Assembly (NCBI RefSeq): GCF_015555905.1
Contig: NZ_JADNLK010000004.1
Location: 1-64,000 of the forward strand
Reading direction: 5' to 3'
DNA from: Clostridium sp. D43t1_170807_H7
GTDB taxonomy: Bacteria > Bacillota > Clostridia > Clostridiales > Clostridiaceae
Length of the DNA: 64,000 nt
Every line of letters starts with the position of its first letter. The first letter of the stretch is position 1. The position numbers and the translations under genes were made by a program. Below, in pieces: positions 15,899-25,568 of the stretch. The notes below the pieces were generated by a model. The model worked only from the letters and a program-made list of their open reading frames with translations. It made no database searches and was not told where the DNA came from.

Positions 15899-17140
15899 TT
15901 ACAAATCAACCCCATCAATAGAAGCTAATTTTTCTATACACTTCTTGACTCCAACACTTTCTTCTAACTTTTGCCCTGTTGCAGTATAGTCTCCACATGT
16001 AAAAGCATTAATATTTCTAAATTTTAGAGGATGAATATTAAGCTTTTGTGCTAAGATATCCATTTGAGACTCACAAGCTATTGGAACCTGTGCTGCTCCA
16101 AAGCCCCTCATTGCTCCACAAAACGGATTATTAGTATAAACAGCATATGCTTTTATATCTACATTAGGAATTTCATAAGGTCCTGTAGCATGTACCGCTG
16201 CCTTTCTTACAACATTAATTCCCCAAGATGCATAAGCTCCAGTATCAGCATATATTCTAGCCTTTAGTGCAGATAATTTTCCATTACTATTAACAGCTGT
16301 TTTATAATACATTTTCATTGGATGCCTTTTACTATGAGATATAGTAGATTCTTCTCTTGAATAAATTATCTTAACAGGCTTTTTTGTTAAATAAGAAGCA
16401 ATAGCTGCATGGCATTGAGGATTTATATCTTCTCTTCCACCAAACGCCCCTCCAATAGACATATTAATAACATTAACTTGCTCTTCCTTTAAATTAAGAC
16501 ATCTAGCAACTTCTTCCCGATCATAATGTGGATATTGTGTTGCAACATATAAATCTAATTCATTATTAATTTTATAATCTGCAATAGCTACTTCTGGTTG
16601 CATAAAAGCATGATCAGTCATTTGCGTATAATAATTGTTAACTGTAATAAACTTAGAATTTCTAAAAGCCTCTTCAACATTTCCTTTTTTAATTTCTATA
16701 TGATATAAAATATTATTTTTATCACCCAATATAGGTGCATCACTTTTCAATGCATCTTCTATTGTAAATATCCCCTTGTACTCTTCATACTCTATATTGA
16801 CTTTTTCTAAAGCACTTTCTAAGCTTGCTTTATCTTTTGCTATAACTAATACTATACAGTCCCCAATTCTTTTTATAATATCTTTAACTAAAATAGGAAT
16901 ATCTTTAAAAACTACACCATGAGTAATTTCACCTGGTATATCTTTATAATCTATAACATCAATTACACCATCTAGCTTTTTAACTTCATCTATATTTACA
17001 GACGTAACTTTTCCATAAGCAATAGAACTTCTCTTAACACCTGCATAAAGCATATTTTCAAATTCTAAATCATCTGGAAAAATTACTTTTCCTAATACTT
17101 TTTCATATGCATCTGGTCTTATTACACCTTTACCAACCAA
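15899..17140 (-). CDS. Molybdopterin subunit, N-terminal part (NdhL-like) of a molybdenum hydroxylase
   Basis: 413 aa: the N-terminal aldehyde oxidase/xanthine dehydrogenase a/b hammerhead domain and first molybdopterin domain, with GGAFGGR and RGFGAAQ. It starts at TTG behind GGAGGTGAAAAA. It ends with a TAA that is in frame with the ATG of the next gene 12 nt on (the two starts are 418 codons apart). The break falls in the linker where the intact paralogue at 21208 runs from KCIEK to RRGLG, so it is a clean domain boundary. Confidence 0.82.
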   Translation of the reverse strand: MVGKGVIRPDAYEKVLGKVIFPDDLEFENMLYAGVKRSSIAYGKVTSVNIDEVKKLDGVIDVIDYKDIPGEITHGVVFKDIPILVKDIIKRIGDCIVLVIAKDKASLESALEKVNIEYEEYKGIFTIEDALKSDAPILGDKNNILYHIEIKKGNVEEAFRNSKFITVNNYYTQMTDHAFMQPEVAIADYKINNELDLYVATQYPHYDREEVARCLNLKEEQVNVINMSIGGAFGGREDINPQCHAAIASYLTKKPVKIIYSREESTISHSKRHPMKMYYKTAVNSNGKLSALKARIYADTGAYASWGINVVRKAAVHATGPYEIPNVDIKAYAVYTNNPFCGAMRGFGAAQVPIACESQMDILAQKLNIHPLKFRNINAFTCGDYTATGQKLEESVGVKKCIEKLASIDGVDL

Positions 17141-17165
17141 TTTTTCACCTCCAAAAGTATTAGAG

Positions 17166-17648
17166 CTATTTGTTATTTAATTTGTCTTTTGCTAAAATTA
17201 CAGCTTGTATTATTTTTTTATATCCTGTGCATCTACATAGATTTCCAGATAAAGCTTCTTTAATTTCCTCTTCATCTGCATTTGGTTTTTCATCTAAAAG
17301 TGCCTTTGCACTTAATATCATACCAGGAGTACAATAACCACATTGAACAGCTCCAACCTCCATAAAAGCTTCTTGTATTGGATGAAGTTTATCTTTATCT
17401 GAAACACCTTCAATTGTTATTACATTTTTTCCATCAGCAGAAGAGGCCAACATTAAGCAAGAATTAATTGCTTTCCCATTAACAATAACTGTACATGCAC
17501 CGCATTCTCCTTCGCCACAGCCTTCTTTAGTTCCTTTTAACTTTAAATCCTCTCTTATAAAATCAATTAGTCTTGTTGTTGAATCAATATTCTTAGTATA
17601 ATTTATTCCATTTACATTAATAGAAACCTTAATATTAAACACCTTCAA
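17166..17648 (-). CDS. 2Fe-2S subunit of the first molybdenum hydroxylase
   Basis: 160 aa with the plant-type ferredoxin motif (GCGEGECGACTV, later C) and the four-cysteine helical domain (CGYCTPGMI and LCRCTGY), i.e. two 2Fe-2S clusters passing electrons from molybdenum to FAD. The coding start overlaps the FAD gene by 14 nt. The annotated TTG at 17648 has no clear RBS, so the start is uncertain within a few codons. It is followed by the split molybdopterin genes: the order is FAD, FeS, L, M. Confidence 0.92.
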   Translation of the reverse strand: MKVFNIKVSINVNGINYTKNIDSTTRLIDFIREDLKLKGTKEGCGEGECGACTVIVNGKAINSCLMLASSADGKNVITIEGVSDKDKLHPIQEAFMEVGAVQCGYCTPGMILSAKALLDEKPNADEEEIKEALSGNLCRCTGYKKIIQAVILAKDKLNNK

Positions 17649-18483
17649 TCTTTAATGCATTATATAAAGCCTGCTTATATACACCCTTAACAGCTTCTTT
17701 TTTAAACTCTACAGTATTTCTTCCCTTTATGCTATTATATACTGAATTTTCTAAAATATTTAAAATTTCATTTTCAAATAGAGCTTCCTTTTTTTCATTT
17801 ATTATAACTCTTTTAACATCTGTAACTTCAAATGGTACTTTGCCTGCTGCACCAACAACTACACTTATATCTTTTACTATATCTTCTTTTAAAGTTAATC
17901 CTACAGCTACACTTATTCTAGCTATAGATAAAGAATTTCTTTTTCCAAGCTTATAATAACCACTTATACTATTCTTTTTAGGAATAATGAATTTCGTTAT
18001 TATTTCTCTTTTCTTTAGATGCTCAATATTGTAGTTTTTAAAATAATCTCTTAAACTAACTTCTCTAACACCATCAATAGATTCTAAAATTATTTTACTA
18101 TATAAAGACATTAAACAAGGTATAGAGTCTGCTGCTGAAGCACTATTTGCTACATTCCCACCTATAGTAGCAACATTTCTTATATGTGGAGAGCCCATAG
18201 TCTTACTACATTCATATAAAGAGTTACATCTATTTTTTATTATTTCACTTTCTTTAAGTTCACTAAAGGTTACCCTAGCCCCAATAGATATACTATCATC
18301 ATTTTCTTCTATATTTTTTAATTCTTCTATATTACCTATATCTAATAAACTATCTAGTATATATTTATTTTTTCTAATATCAATTATTAAATCCGTACCA
18401 CCAGCTAATACTTTAATATTTTCTTCACTATTTAATATTTTCTTTGCTTCATCTAAAGTTTTTGGTTTAAATATATCAATCAA
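17635..18483 (-). CDS. FAD-binding subunit of the first molybdenum hydroxylase
   Basis: 282 aa, FAD_binding_5 domain with LAGGTDLIID (about residues 26-35) and TIGGNVANSASAADS, then the CO dehydrogenase flavoprotein C-terminal domain. TTG start after GTGGTGAG. It is the first gene of the split enzyme and lies just downstream of guanine deaminase, probably in the same transcript. Confidence 0.9.
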   Translation of the reverse strand: MIDIFKPKTLDEAKKILNSEENIKVLAGGTDLIIDIRKNKYILDSLLDIGNIEELKNIEENDDSISIGARVTFSELKESEIIKNRCNSLYECSKTMGSPHIRNVATIGGNVANSASAADSIPCLMSLYSKIILESIDGVREVSLRDYFKNYNIEHLKKREIITKFIIPKKNSISGYYKLGKRNSLSIARISVAVGLTLKEDIVKDISVVVGAAGKVPFEVTDVKRVIINEKKEALFENEILNILENSVYNSIKGRNTVEFKKEAVKGVYKQALYNALKIEGV

Positions 18484-18534
18484 AAACTCACCACACTTTA
18501 TTTTAATAAGAATTTAATTTTAAATTATATAATT

Positions 18535-19815
18535 CTATAAAATAGGTTCATTTATAAGCTTTCCAGAAACATATCTTTCAATTATATTATTACAATTACC
18601 TATATATAATAACTTTTGTAATCTTTCTTCTATTGAAAGATTATTTTCAATCAGTAAATTACTATCATCTATAACTAAAGCATCAAATTCATAATCTTCT
18701 TCAAAACTACCAACTTTACCAAAGAATTTTCCTCCACCTTTAGTTGCCAGATAAAATAGTTCTGCTGTTGTTAATTTTTCTTCAACCTTACTACTATTAA
18801 TCCATCTTAGATTTGATACTTGTGCTGAAGAGGTTATAACTTCTCGCATTGATAACGTATGCCCACCTGATATATCTGAAGCTAATCCAACATTAACTTT
18901 TCTTTCAATTAATCTTCTAATTGGAGCTATCCCACTAGATAAATTTAAATTGGATGTTGGGCAATGGGCTACAAATACCCCTTTGTCTCTTAATAGATCT
19001 ATTTCTGTTTCATTTACTAGTACACAGTGAGCCATTATACTCTTATTTTCCCTTAATAAATTTGCTTTATCATATACTTCAGCATAGTTTCTACATTCAG
19101 GATGAAGTTTTTTTACTAATTCTATCTCACCTAAATTTTCACAAAGATGAGATTGTACTGGTATATCATATTTATCTGCTATCTCACCTAATTTTTTTAA
19201 TAATTCAAAACTACATGTTGGAACAAAGCGTGGAGTTATTATTGGCTTTACTAATTTATACTTATCTTTATACTCCATTACTAATTCTATAGTTTCCAAA
19301 ATTGATTTATTAGTATCTTCTATTAATTCATCTGGTGATTCTCTATCCATGTTAACTTTTCCAATATATGCACCTAATCCAGATTTATTAAATAAATCTA
19401 AAAGTAACTTTGTGCTTTCCTTATGAATTGTATTAAATATACAACATCTAGTAGTACCAACACTCCATATTTTTTTTATTAGCTTCTTATATACATTTTC
19501 AGCATATTGTAAATCATTGTATTTTGCTTCTTCAGGAAATGTATATTTATTTAGCCATGGCATTAACTCCTTATCTAAACCTAATCCCATATTAGGGAAT
19601 TGTGGAGCATGTAAGTGCAAATCAATGAATCCAGGAATAATTAATTTATCTCCATAGTCCTTTATATTAATACATTTATACTTTAATGGCAATTCATTAT
19701 AAACGCCTTTAACTCTTTCATCTTCTACTACTATTATTCCATTATTTATAACTTCATATTTTCCAAATATTTTTGTATATATTACATTTCCTTTTATGCC
19801 ATAAAGTTCTTTCAA
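18535..19815 (-). CDS. guaD: Guanine deaminase
   Basis: Amidohydrolase converting guanine to xanthine. Metal-ligand motifs are in order: HLHAPQFPNMGLG (HxH, with the guanine-deaminase-type PQFPNMG), QSHLCEN, MAHCVL and the aspartate in LASDISGG. TTG at 19815 is used, 7 nt behind AAGGGGAG; a longer frame from 19836 contains that RBS. Lying between two xanthine dehydrogenase-like enzymes, it would feed xanthine to them. 426 aa, normal for the family. Confidence 0.9.
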   Translation of the reverse strand: MKELYGIKGNVIYTKIFGKYEVINNGIIVVEDERVKGVYNELPLKYKCINIKDYGDKLIIPGFIDLHLHAPQFPNMGLGLDKELMPWLNKYTFPEEAKYNDLQYAENVYKKLIKKIWSVGTTRCCIFNTIHKESTKLLLDLFNKSGLGAYIGKVNMDRESPDELIEDTNKSILETIELVMEYKDKYKLVKPIITPRFVPTCSFELLKKLGEIADKYDIPVQSHLCENLGEIELVKKLHPECRNYAEVYDKANLLRENKSIMAHCVLVNETEIDLLRDKGVFVAHCPTSNLNLSSGIAPIRRLIERKVNVGLASDISGGHTLSMREVITSSAQVSNLRWINSSKVEEKLTTAELFYLATKGGGKFFGKVGSFEEDYEFDALVIDDSNLLIENNLSIEERLQKLLYIGNCNNIIERYVSGKLINEPIL

Positions 19816-19843
19816 TTTAAATCTCCCCTTAGTCAATATTTAA

Positions 19844-20320
19844 TTATTTTTTCTGCAAAGACTTTTTAGTTGCCTTAAATATTTTTTGGTATCCTGTACA
19901 TCTACATAAATGTCCTGATAACTCTCTTTTTATTTCTTCATCTGTATATTCTTTTCCACTATTAACTAATGCTGTTGTTGTTAAGACAAGTCCTGGTGTA
20001 CAAAATCCACATTGAATAGCACCTTCATCTATATAAGCTTGTTGGACCTTACTTAATTTCCCACCTTTTGCTACACCTTCAATAGTTACTATTTTCTTTT
20101 TATCTGCCCATATAGCAAGATAAATACAGGAATCTACTGGTACGCCATCTATAAGGACTGTGCAAGCTCCACATTCACCTACAGAACATCCTCTTTTTAC
20201 TCCAGTTAAAAAAAGTCTATTTCTCAATACATCTAGAAGAGATTCTCTAATATCAACTTCTATGTTATATTCAGTATCATTTACTATAATATTAATCTTT
20301 TTCATAATAGAATCATTCAT
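19844..20320 (-). CDS. 2Fe-2S subunit of the second molybdenum hydroxylase
   Basis: 158 aa with CSVGECGACTV and the CGFCTPGLV / LCRCTGY cluster pair, similar to the 17166 gene. The ATG follows GAGGTAAAGTAGG. The gene starts 2 nt after the stop of the FAD subunit, so the two are tightly coupled. The downstream gene (guanine deaminase) follows closely. Confidence 0.92.
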   Translation of the reverse strand: MNDSIMKKINIIVNDTEYNIEVDIRESLLDVLRNRLFLTGVKRGCSVGECGACTVLIDGVPVDSCIYLAIWADKKKIVTIEGVAKGGKLSKVQQAYIDEGAIQCGFCTPGLVLTTTALVNSGKEYTDEEIKRELSGHLCRCTGYQKIFKATKKSLQKK

Positions 20321-20321
20321 C

Positions 20322-21194
20322 CTACTTTACCTCACTTTTTATCAAATCATCACTTAATATTCTTTTGATTAAAGTACTTATAAGATGTAATCTATAATCT
20401 CTAGAACCCCTCCATGAATTCCTAGGATTAGAATCAATTTTTGCTAATTCAGCAACTTTATTAATAACTTCATTAGTTACACCTTTTCCTATAGCAAAGT
20501 TTTCAGCAGTTCTACATCTTATAGGTGTTGGAGCTGCTATACCTAAAGAAACTCTTAAATCTTTAAAAGTATTATCTTCTATCTCATATAAAAGAGCTAC
20601 TCCTAACATTGATATATCAAGCGCTTTTCTATTGGCAAACTTAATATATTTACCCTTCTTATTTTTGTAATCTTCTTCCTTTATTAAAATTTCAGTTAAT
20701 ATTTCATTTCTTTCAATTTTAACTTTACCTGGTCCATCATAAAACTCAGTAATTTTAACTATACGTTCATTATTTAAACTCTTAAGCTTAAGTTCTGCAT
20801 TAAGTGAAAATAAAGCTGGTGCACTATCTGCTGAAACTGCTCCATTACACACATTTCCACCTATAGTTGCCATATTTCTTATCTGTGGTCCGCCCATTAA
20901 TACAGCTGCTTCACTTAATATAGGAATATTATTATTAATTACTTCACTTCTAAAAATATCGGAAAATGTTGAATTTGCTCCTATTGAAATTGTCTTATCC
21001 TCTAGAATCTTAATATCTCTTAATGTATCTAAATTCTTTATACTTAAAAGCTCTACATCACTAATTTTACCATGATGTAATTTTATTAATACATCTGTAC
21101 CTCCACTTATTATCTTTAATTTAGTATTACTATCTAATACTTTTAGTGCTTCATCTAAAGATTTCGGCTCTTTTATTTCCTTTATATCAAACAT
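20322..21194 (-). CDS. FAD-binding subunit of the second molybdenum hydroxylase
   Basis: 290 aa, FAD_binding_5 with ISGGTDVLIK and TIGGNVCNGAVSADS. It sits between the large molybdopterin and FeS genes with short spacers. Start is ATG after GGGGGAGGTCTAT. The order here (large, FAD, FeS) differs from the split enzyme (FAD, FeS, large in two parts), so the two sets are not a simple tandem duplication. Confidence 0.92.
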   Translation of the reverse strand: MFDIKEIKEPKSLDEALKVLDSNTKLKIISGGTDVLIKLHHGKISDVELLSIKNLDTLRDIKILEDKTISIGANSTFSDIFRSEVINNNIPILSEAAVLMGGPQIRNMATIGGNVCNGAVSADSAPALFSLNAELKLKSLNNERIVKITEFYDGPGKVKIERNEILTEILIKEEDYKNKKGKYIKFANRKALDISMLGVALLYEIEDNTFKDLRVSLGIAAPTPIRCRTAENFAIGKGVTNEVINKVAELAKIDSNPRNSWRGSRDYRLHLISTLIKRILSDDLIKSEVK

Positions 21195-21207
21195 ATAGAC
21201 CTCCCCC

Positions 21208-23499
21208 TTAAATTAATCCAACTTCTTTAAATTTTTCAAAAACACTTTGTGGATTCATAGGTATTTTATTAAATGCTACCCCAGTTGCATCTAACACTGC
21301 ATTTCTTATTGCTGGAGCAGGTGAAATAGTTGGATTTTCTCCTAAAGATTTTTGTCCAAAACTACCCGCTGGATCTGCCTCTTCTACAAAATCTACACCA
21401 ATAGTGGGAGTGTCTAATATTGTTTGAACTTTATAATCTAATAAATTATTATTTAAGGGTTTACCTGATTTTTTATCAAATAGCAATTGTTCTGCTAATG
21501 CATAACCCAGTCCCATACTTACTCCACCCTGAACTTGTCCTTCTGCAAGCTTATGATTTAATATTTTACCTGAATCATGGATATTGTATATTTCTAACAC
21601 TTCAATTTTTCCAGTTTCAATATCTACTTCAACTTCTGCAAAAGTTACACCATAGGCAACTGCATTGATCCTTACATTTTCAGATGTATCACTTGTTATT
21701 GGTTTTGCATTTATCCTATCATAATAAGAATATAATGCTATATCTCCTAATGGACATAGTACATCTCCTATTTTTTTCTCAATTATATTTCCATCCTCAA
21801 TATCTAGTTCCTCAATATTTAAACCATATTTTTTGCTTGCAATAGAAAGAACTTTTTCCTTTACTTCTTGTGCTGCTTTTTTAACTGCTGCACCTGTAAC
21901 AAAGCTTTGTCTTGAAGCATATGCACCTGTATCAAATGGAGTAATATCAGTATCTTGAGTTGTAATAATATGAACATCCTCTATACTTATTCCTAAAACT
22001 TCAGCTACCATTTGAGAAAATACAGTATCACTACCTTGTCCTATTTCTGTTGCACCTACTTGCAATTGAACAGAACCATCTTGATTCATTACAATTCTTG
22101 CACCAGCCAATTCTAGAGATACAGGATGAGTGCCTGAGAAATAACTAAAACAAGCCACTCCTAATCCCCTTCTTTTATTTGAAGTCTGGTCTTTATATAT
22201 TTTCTTTTTTTCATCCCATCTTATTAATTCTTTTCCTTTTTCAATACATTTATCTAATTTAAAAGATCTTACTTTAATTTCATTTAAAGGATCAATATGA
22301 CCAAGTGATATAAAATTATCTTTTCTAAATTTTATTGGATCTATATTTAACTTTCTTGCTATATCATCAATATGAGATTCTAAAGCGAAGCAAACTTGTG
22401 GAATTCCATACCCTCTCATAGCTCCTGCCGTTGGTAAATTGGTATACACAGTTTTGGGTTCAACCCTTATAGATTTAAAATTATATAGTGGTCTAAATTT
22501 ACTTGCTGCACTCATTGCAATGGAATGTCCATGAGAAGCATAAGCACCGTTATTAACTATATTTTTCATATAAATCCCCAATAATTTACCTTCTTTTGAA
22601 ACTGCACTTTTAATATTAAATTTCATAGCATGTCTAGTTCTTGTATCAATAAACACTTCTTCTCTACTTAATGAAAACCTAACAGGTCTTCCATTAACCT
22701 CTAAAGTCATAGCTGCAGTTAATGGTTCTATTATCACATCCTGTTTATTTCCAAAACCACCACCTATATATGGTTTAATAACCCTAATACGTCCCCACGG
22801 TATATTTAACGCCTGACCAACTATTCTCCTAACTATATGAGGTATTTGAGTTGATGTAACTATAACTATTCTATTGTCACTATCAACATAAGCATATGCT
22901 GTTTGATTTTCAAGCTGACAATGTTGAACTATACTGGTTTCATATTCACCTTCAAATATAAAATCTGAGTTTTTAAATTCATTTTCAATATCTCCTATAT
23001 CTATAACAGAAGAGGCGAGTATATTATTTTTTCTATCTTCATGAATTTTAGGTGCATCATCTTCAGCTGCTTCTTCTACATCAAATACAGCAGGTAAAAT
23101 CTCATAATCAACTTTTATTAACTTTAATGCTTTTTCAGCTATTATTTCATCTTTAGCTACTATTGCTGCAATTGCGTCTCCTACTAATCTAGCTTTATCT
23201 GTTAATATTAATCTATCTTCTACATCCCTATGAGTAGGATCTAATGAATAGGGATGCCCTGCTGTTGCAAACTTTATTTTAGGTAAATCCTTAGATGTAA
23301 TTATTGCATATACCCCTTCTAACTTTGATGCCTCTTCTACATCTATATTTTTAATATAGGCATGAGCATAAGGACTTCTAAGCACTTTTCCTACAAGCAT
23401 ATCCCTTTCCATAAAATCATCTGTGTATTTAGCTCTACCTGTTACTTTTGCAAAAGCATCAACCCTATTAATATCACTACCTAAAATTTTATAAGACAT
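21208..23499 (-). CDS. Molybdopterin subunit of the second molybdenum hydroxylase
   Basis: 763 aa full-length xanthine dehydrogenase-type large subunit: hammerhead domain (about 10-115), GGGFGNK, RGYGIPQ, QVGATEIGQGSDTVFSQ and the catalytic glutamate loop GSFGQKSLGE near the end. The product would hydroxylate a purine or related heterocycle at the molybdenum centre. Start is ATG at 23499 after GAGAGGTGAG; the longer frame at 23514 contains that RBS. It is first in the transcript, with a promoter at 23570-23597. No maturation genes are nearby. Confidence 0.9.
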   Translation of the reverse strand: MSYKILGSDINRVDAFAKVTGRAKYTDDFMERDMLVGKVLRSPYAHAYIKNIDVEEASKLEGVYAIITSKDLPKIKFATAGHPYSLDPTHRDVEDRLILTDKARLVGDAIAAIVAKDEIIAEKALKLIKVDYEILPAVFDVEEAAEDDAPKIHEDRKNNILASSVIDIGDIENEFKNSDFIFEGEYETSIVQHCQLENQTAYAYVDSDNRIVIVTSTQIPHIVRRIVGQALNIPWGRIRVIKPYIGGGFGNKQDVIIEPLTAAMTLEVNGRPVRFSLSREEVFIDTRTRHAMKFNIKSAVSKEGKLLGIYMKNIVNNGAYASHGHSIAMSAASKFRPLYNFKSIRVEPKTVYTNLPTAGAMRGYGIPQVCFALESHIDDIARKLNIDPIKFRKDNFISLGHIDPLNEIKVRSFKLDKCIEKGKELIRWDEKKKIYKDQTSNKRRGLGVACFSYFSGTHPVSLELAGARIVMNQDGSVQLQVGATEIGQGSDTVFSQMVAEVLGISIEDVHIITTQDTDITPFDTGAYASRQSFVTGAAVKKAAQEVKEKVLSIASKKYGLNIEELDIEDGNIIEKKIGDVLCPLGDIALYSYYDRINAKPITSDTSENVRINAVAYGVTFAEVEVDIETGKIEVLEIYNIHDSGKILNHKLAEGQVQGGVSMGLGYALAEQLLFDKKSGKPLNNNLLDYKVQTILDTPTIGVDFVEEADPAGSFGQKSLGENPTISPAPAIRNAVLDATGVAFNKIPMNPQSVFEKFKEVGLI

Positions 23500-23569
23500 T
23501 AACTCACCTCTCACTATTTATTTTTTATCCTCATAATCCTTGTAACTTATCTCAATATATGTTATTTCA

Positions 23570-23597
23570 ATTATAATACAATTAAGTTAATTGTTAA
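23570..23597 (-). promoter_or_regulatory. Promoter of the purine hydroxylase cluster
   Basis: Minus strand TTAACA (23592-23597), 16-nt spacer, TATAAT (23570-23575). It is the only strong sigma-A-like promoter seen upstream of the eight-gene run to 14957. No purine riboswitch was seen. Confidence 0.65.
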
Positions 23598-23610
23598 ATA
23601 CTACATAATT

Positions 23611-24111
23611 TTATAGTAGTGGTCTTCTAATAAAAAGTCCTTCAGATTTGAACATATCCATAACAAATCTTAAATCTATGCATCCAAAATCCATAACCTT
23701 GATGCACCATGAATTTATTTCTATTCCAATTTTTAATTCATTAAATATAATATCCATTCTCTTTTCTGGAACAGATAAGTTATAAATTACATCATCTATA
23801 AATCTATTTAGATCGTTATTATAAGGTTCAAAAGACAAACTATCTCCCTCTTCATGTACCAATTTAAAAATATGACTATCATAAAGATATAATTTGCTCA
23901 TTGATAAAACAAACTTATTTAAAACATTATAACTGTTATTTTTTAAGATAATATTTTCAAAGTCACTATATTTTCCTATATTAGCCACCTTTCTAGGAAG
24001 TATATCAATTACATAAATATCTCTATACTCCTTTTGTTTATAGCTATCATTTATTAATTTTTGAAATAATACCTCAATTGCTTTAGTTTCCTTACCATTA
24101 TTTTCATTCAT
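23611..24111 (-). CDS. Unknown protein
   Basis: Not recognised. 166 aa, soluble, mixed alpha/beta, no signal peptide or membrane segment. It starts at ATG behind GAGGTG, which overlaps an earlier GTG. It lies upstream of the molybdenum hydroxylase promoter and downstream of the nfo terminator, so it is probably monocistronic. Confidence 0.6.
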   Translation of the reverse strand: MNENNGKETKAIEVLFQKLINDSYKQKEYRDIYVIDILPRKVANIGKYSDFENIILKNNSYNVLNKFVLSMSKLYLYDSHIFKLVHEEGDSLSFEPYNNDLNRFIDDVIYNLSVPEKRMDIIFNELKIGIEINSWCIKVMDFGCIDLRFVMDMFKSEGLFIRRPLL

Positions 24112-24242
24112 AAAAATCACCTCTATTTTTTAGCTTTTATTATATGTATATTATTAAAAAAACTAAAATAATATTTATAACATTATTTTAGTCCTTTTTA
24201 TTGTTTTATATTATAATCAATTATTTTTTTTATAAAAAAAAT

Positions 24243-24280
24243 GAAAGTATTTATCTAGCTTGGTAGCTATAAATACTTTC
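24243..24280 (-). terminator. nfo terminator
   Basis: GAAAGTATTTAT / ATAAATACTTTC stem with an inner AGCT pair, followed on the minus strand by a U-run (A-run at 24231-24241 on the plus strand). Confidence 0.8.
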
Positions 24281-24290
24281 ACTTATATTA

Positions 24291-25121
24291 TTATTTATAT
24301 TGTTCTTTTAATAACTCTATTTCATTTTTATATCCATCTAACTCATTAGGAGTTTCTAAGAAAAATGGTAAATGTCTAAGCTTAGGATGATTTATTATTC
24401 TACTTATTCCTTCAAGACCTAAAGTTCCCTCACCAATTTTTTCATGTCTATCCTTATGACTCTTAAAAGGGTTTTTACTATCATTTAAGTGTATAGCCTT
24501 TAATCTATCTAAGCCTATTATTCTATCAAATTCTTCTAGAACATTATCTAAATCATTTACTATATCATATCCAGCATCATAAACATGGCATGTATCTAAA
24601 CATACACCTAAATGATCCTTTAACTCAACTCTATTTATAATTTCTGCTATTTCTTCAAAGCTTCTTCCTATTTCAGTCCCTTTTCCAGCCATAGTTTCAA
24701 GTAAAACAGTTGTTGTTTGCTCAGGTTTTAATACTGTATTTAACATTTCTACAATATAATCTATTCCAACATCGACGCCTTGTTTAACATGACTACCTGG
24801 ATGGAAGTTATATAGATTGTTAGGTAGATATTCCATTCTAACTAAATCATCTGCCATCATTTCAGTTGCAAATTTTCTTGTATTTTCATCTGCTGAGCAT
24901 CCATTTAAAGTATATGGAGCATGTGCTAATATTTTAGCAAAATTATTTTCTTTCATTATTTCTAAAAGTCCATTAATATCTTTTTCATCTATATCTTTAG
25001 CTTTTCCACCTCTAGGATTACGAGTGAAAAATTGAAAAGTATTAGCTCCAATAGATAAAGCTTCTTTTCCCATATTCTTGAATCCTTTTGTAGTAGATAG
25101 GTGACATCCTATGTTTAACAT
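24291..25121 (-). CDS. nfo: Endonuclease IV (AP endonuclease)
   Basis: Zinc-dependent AP-site endonuclease of base excision repair. The TIM-barrel metal motifs are intact: [28 protein letters not shown] and [21 protein letters not shown]. At 276 aa it is typical. ATG follows GGAGGGCTACAC. Single gene with its own terminator. Confidence 0.95.
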   Translation of the reverse strand: MLNIGCHLSTTKGFKNMGKEALSIGANTFQFFTRNPRGGKAKDIDEKDINGLLEIMKENNFAKILAHAPYTLNGCSADENTRKFATEMMADDLVRMEYLPNNLYNFHPGSHVKQGVDVGIDYIVEMLNTVLKPEQTTTVLLETMAGKGTEIGRSFEEIAEIINRVELKDHLGVCLDTCHVYDAGYDIVNDLDNVLEEFDRIIGLDRLKAIHLNDSKNPFKSHKDRHEKIGEGTLGLEGISRIINHPKLRHLPFFLETPNELDGYKNEIELLKEQYK

Positions 25122-25289
25122 GTGTAGCCCTCCAATATTGTATAATATTTACACTAAGTAAAATTCTAAATCTTTTATTTAGTAAATTAAACTTACACTT
25201 ACAAATGCATATAAGTAACGTGTTTTATTACTTTAAATATACTACAATATTATAATACTATCAATAGATAATAATTATTATTAAATAAT

Positions 25290-25562
25290 TCATTCTTTAT
25301 TTATTTCTTCATTTAATATTGTGACTATAAACTCTTCTATTGAATCATAGCCATAATCATAAGCTAAATTTCTTAACATATACTTTTCATCTTCATCTAT
25401 TTCTAATAATATCTCTGTTTTATATTGATCATCTATTTTTTCTTTTATTCTTTTTTCAATTTTATTTTTCTCTTTAATATCAGAATAAAATCCATAAATT
25501 ATAATAAGACTATAAAAAACAATAAATAACTTATGTAATATACTCCCACTTATAAAGTCCAT
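25290..25562 (-). CDS. Membrane-anchored protein with a RHH-like C-terminus
   Basis: 90 aa. One hydrophobic helix (residues about 9-26) is followed by a charged linker and a C-terminal ILLEIDEDEKYMLRNLAY and YDSIEEFIVTILNEEI, which fits the strand-helix-helix of ribbon-helix-helix proteins. The RBS GAGGAA overlaps the end of the upstream 50-aa RHH gene, so the two are translationally coupled. A membrane-attached RHH protein is unusual. Function unknown; a toxin/antitoxin-like or regulatory pair is possible, not shown. Confidence 0.6.
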   Translation of the reverse strand: MDFISGSILHKLFIVFYSLIIIYGFYSDIKEKNKIEKRIKEKIDDQYKTEILLEIDEDEKYMLRNLAYDYGYDSIEEFIVTILNEEINKE

Positions 25563-25568
25563 ATTCTT

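Noticed and set aside
15887-15901. Molybdopterin gene as a nonsense-mutated pseudogene
   Set aside because: The stop falls in a domain linker, a proper RBS and ATG follow, and the split matches known NdhL/NdhM subunits.
23515-23610. Purine riboswitch upstream of the hydroxylase cluster
   Set aside because: Leader too short and conserved purine aptamer segments are absent.
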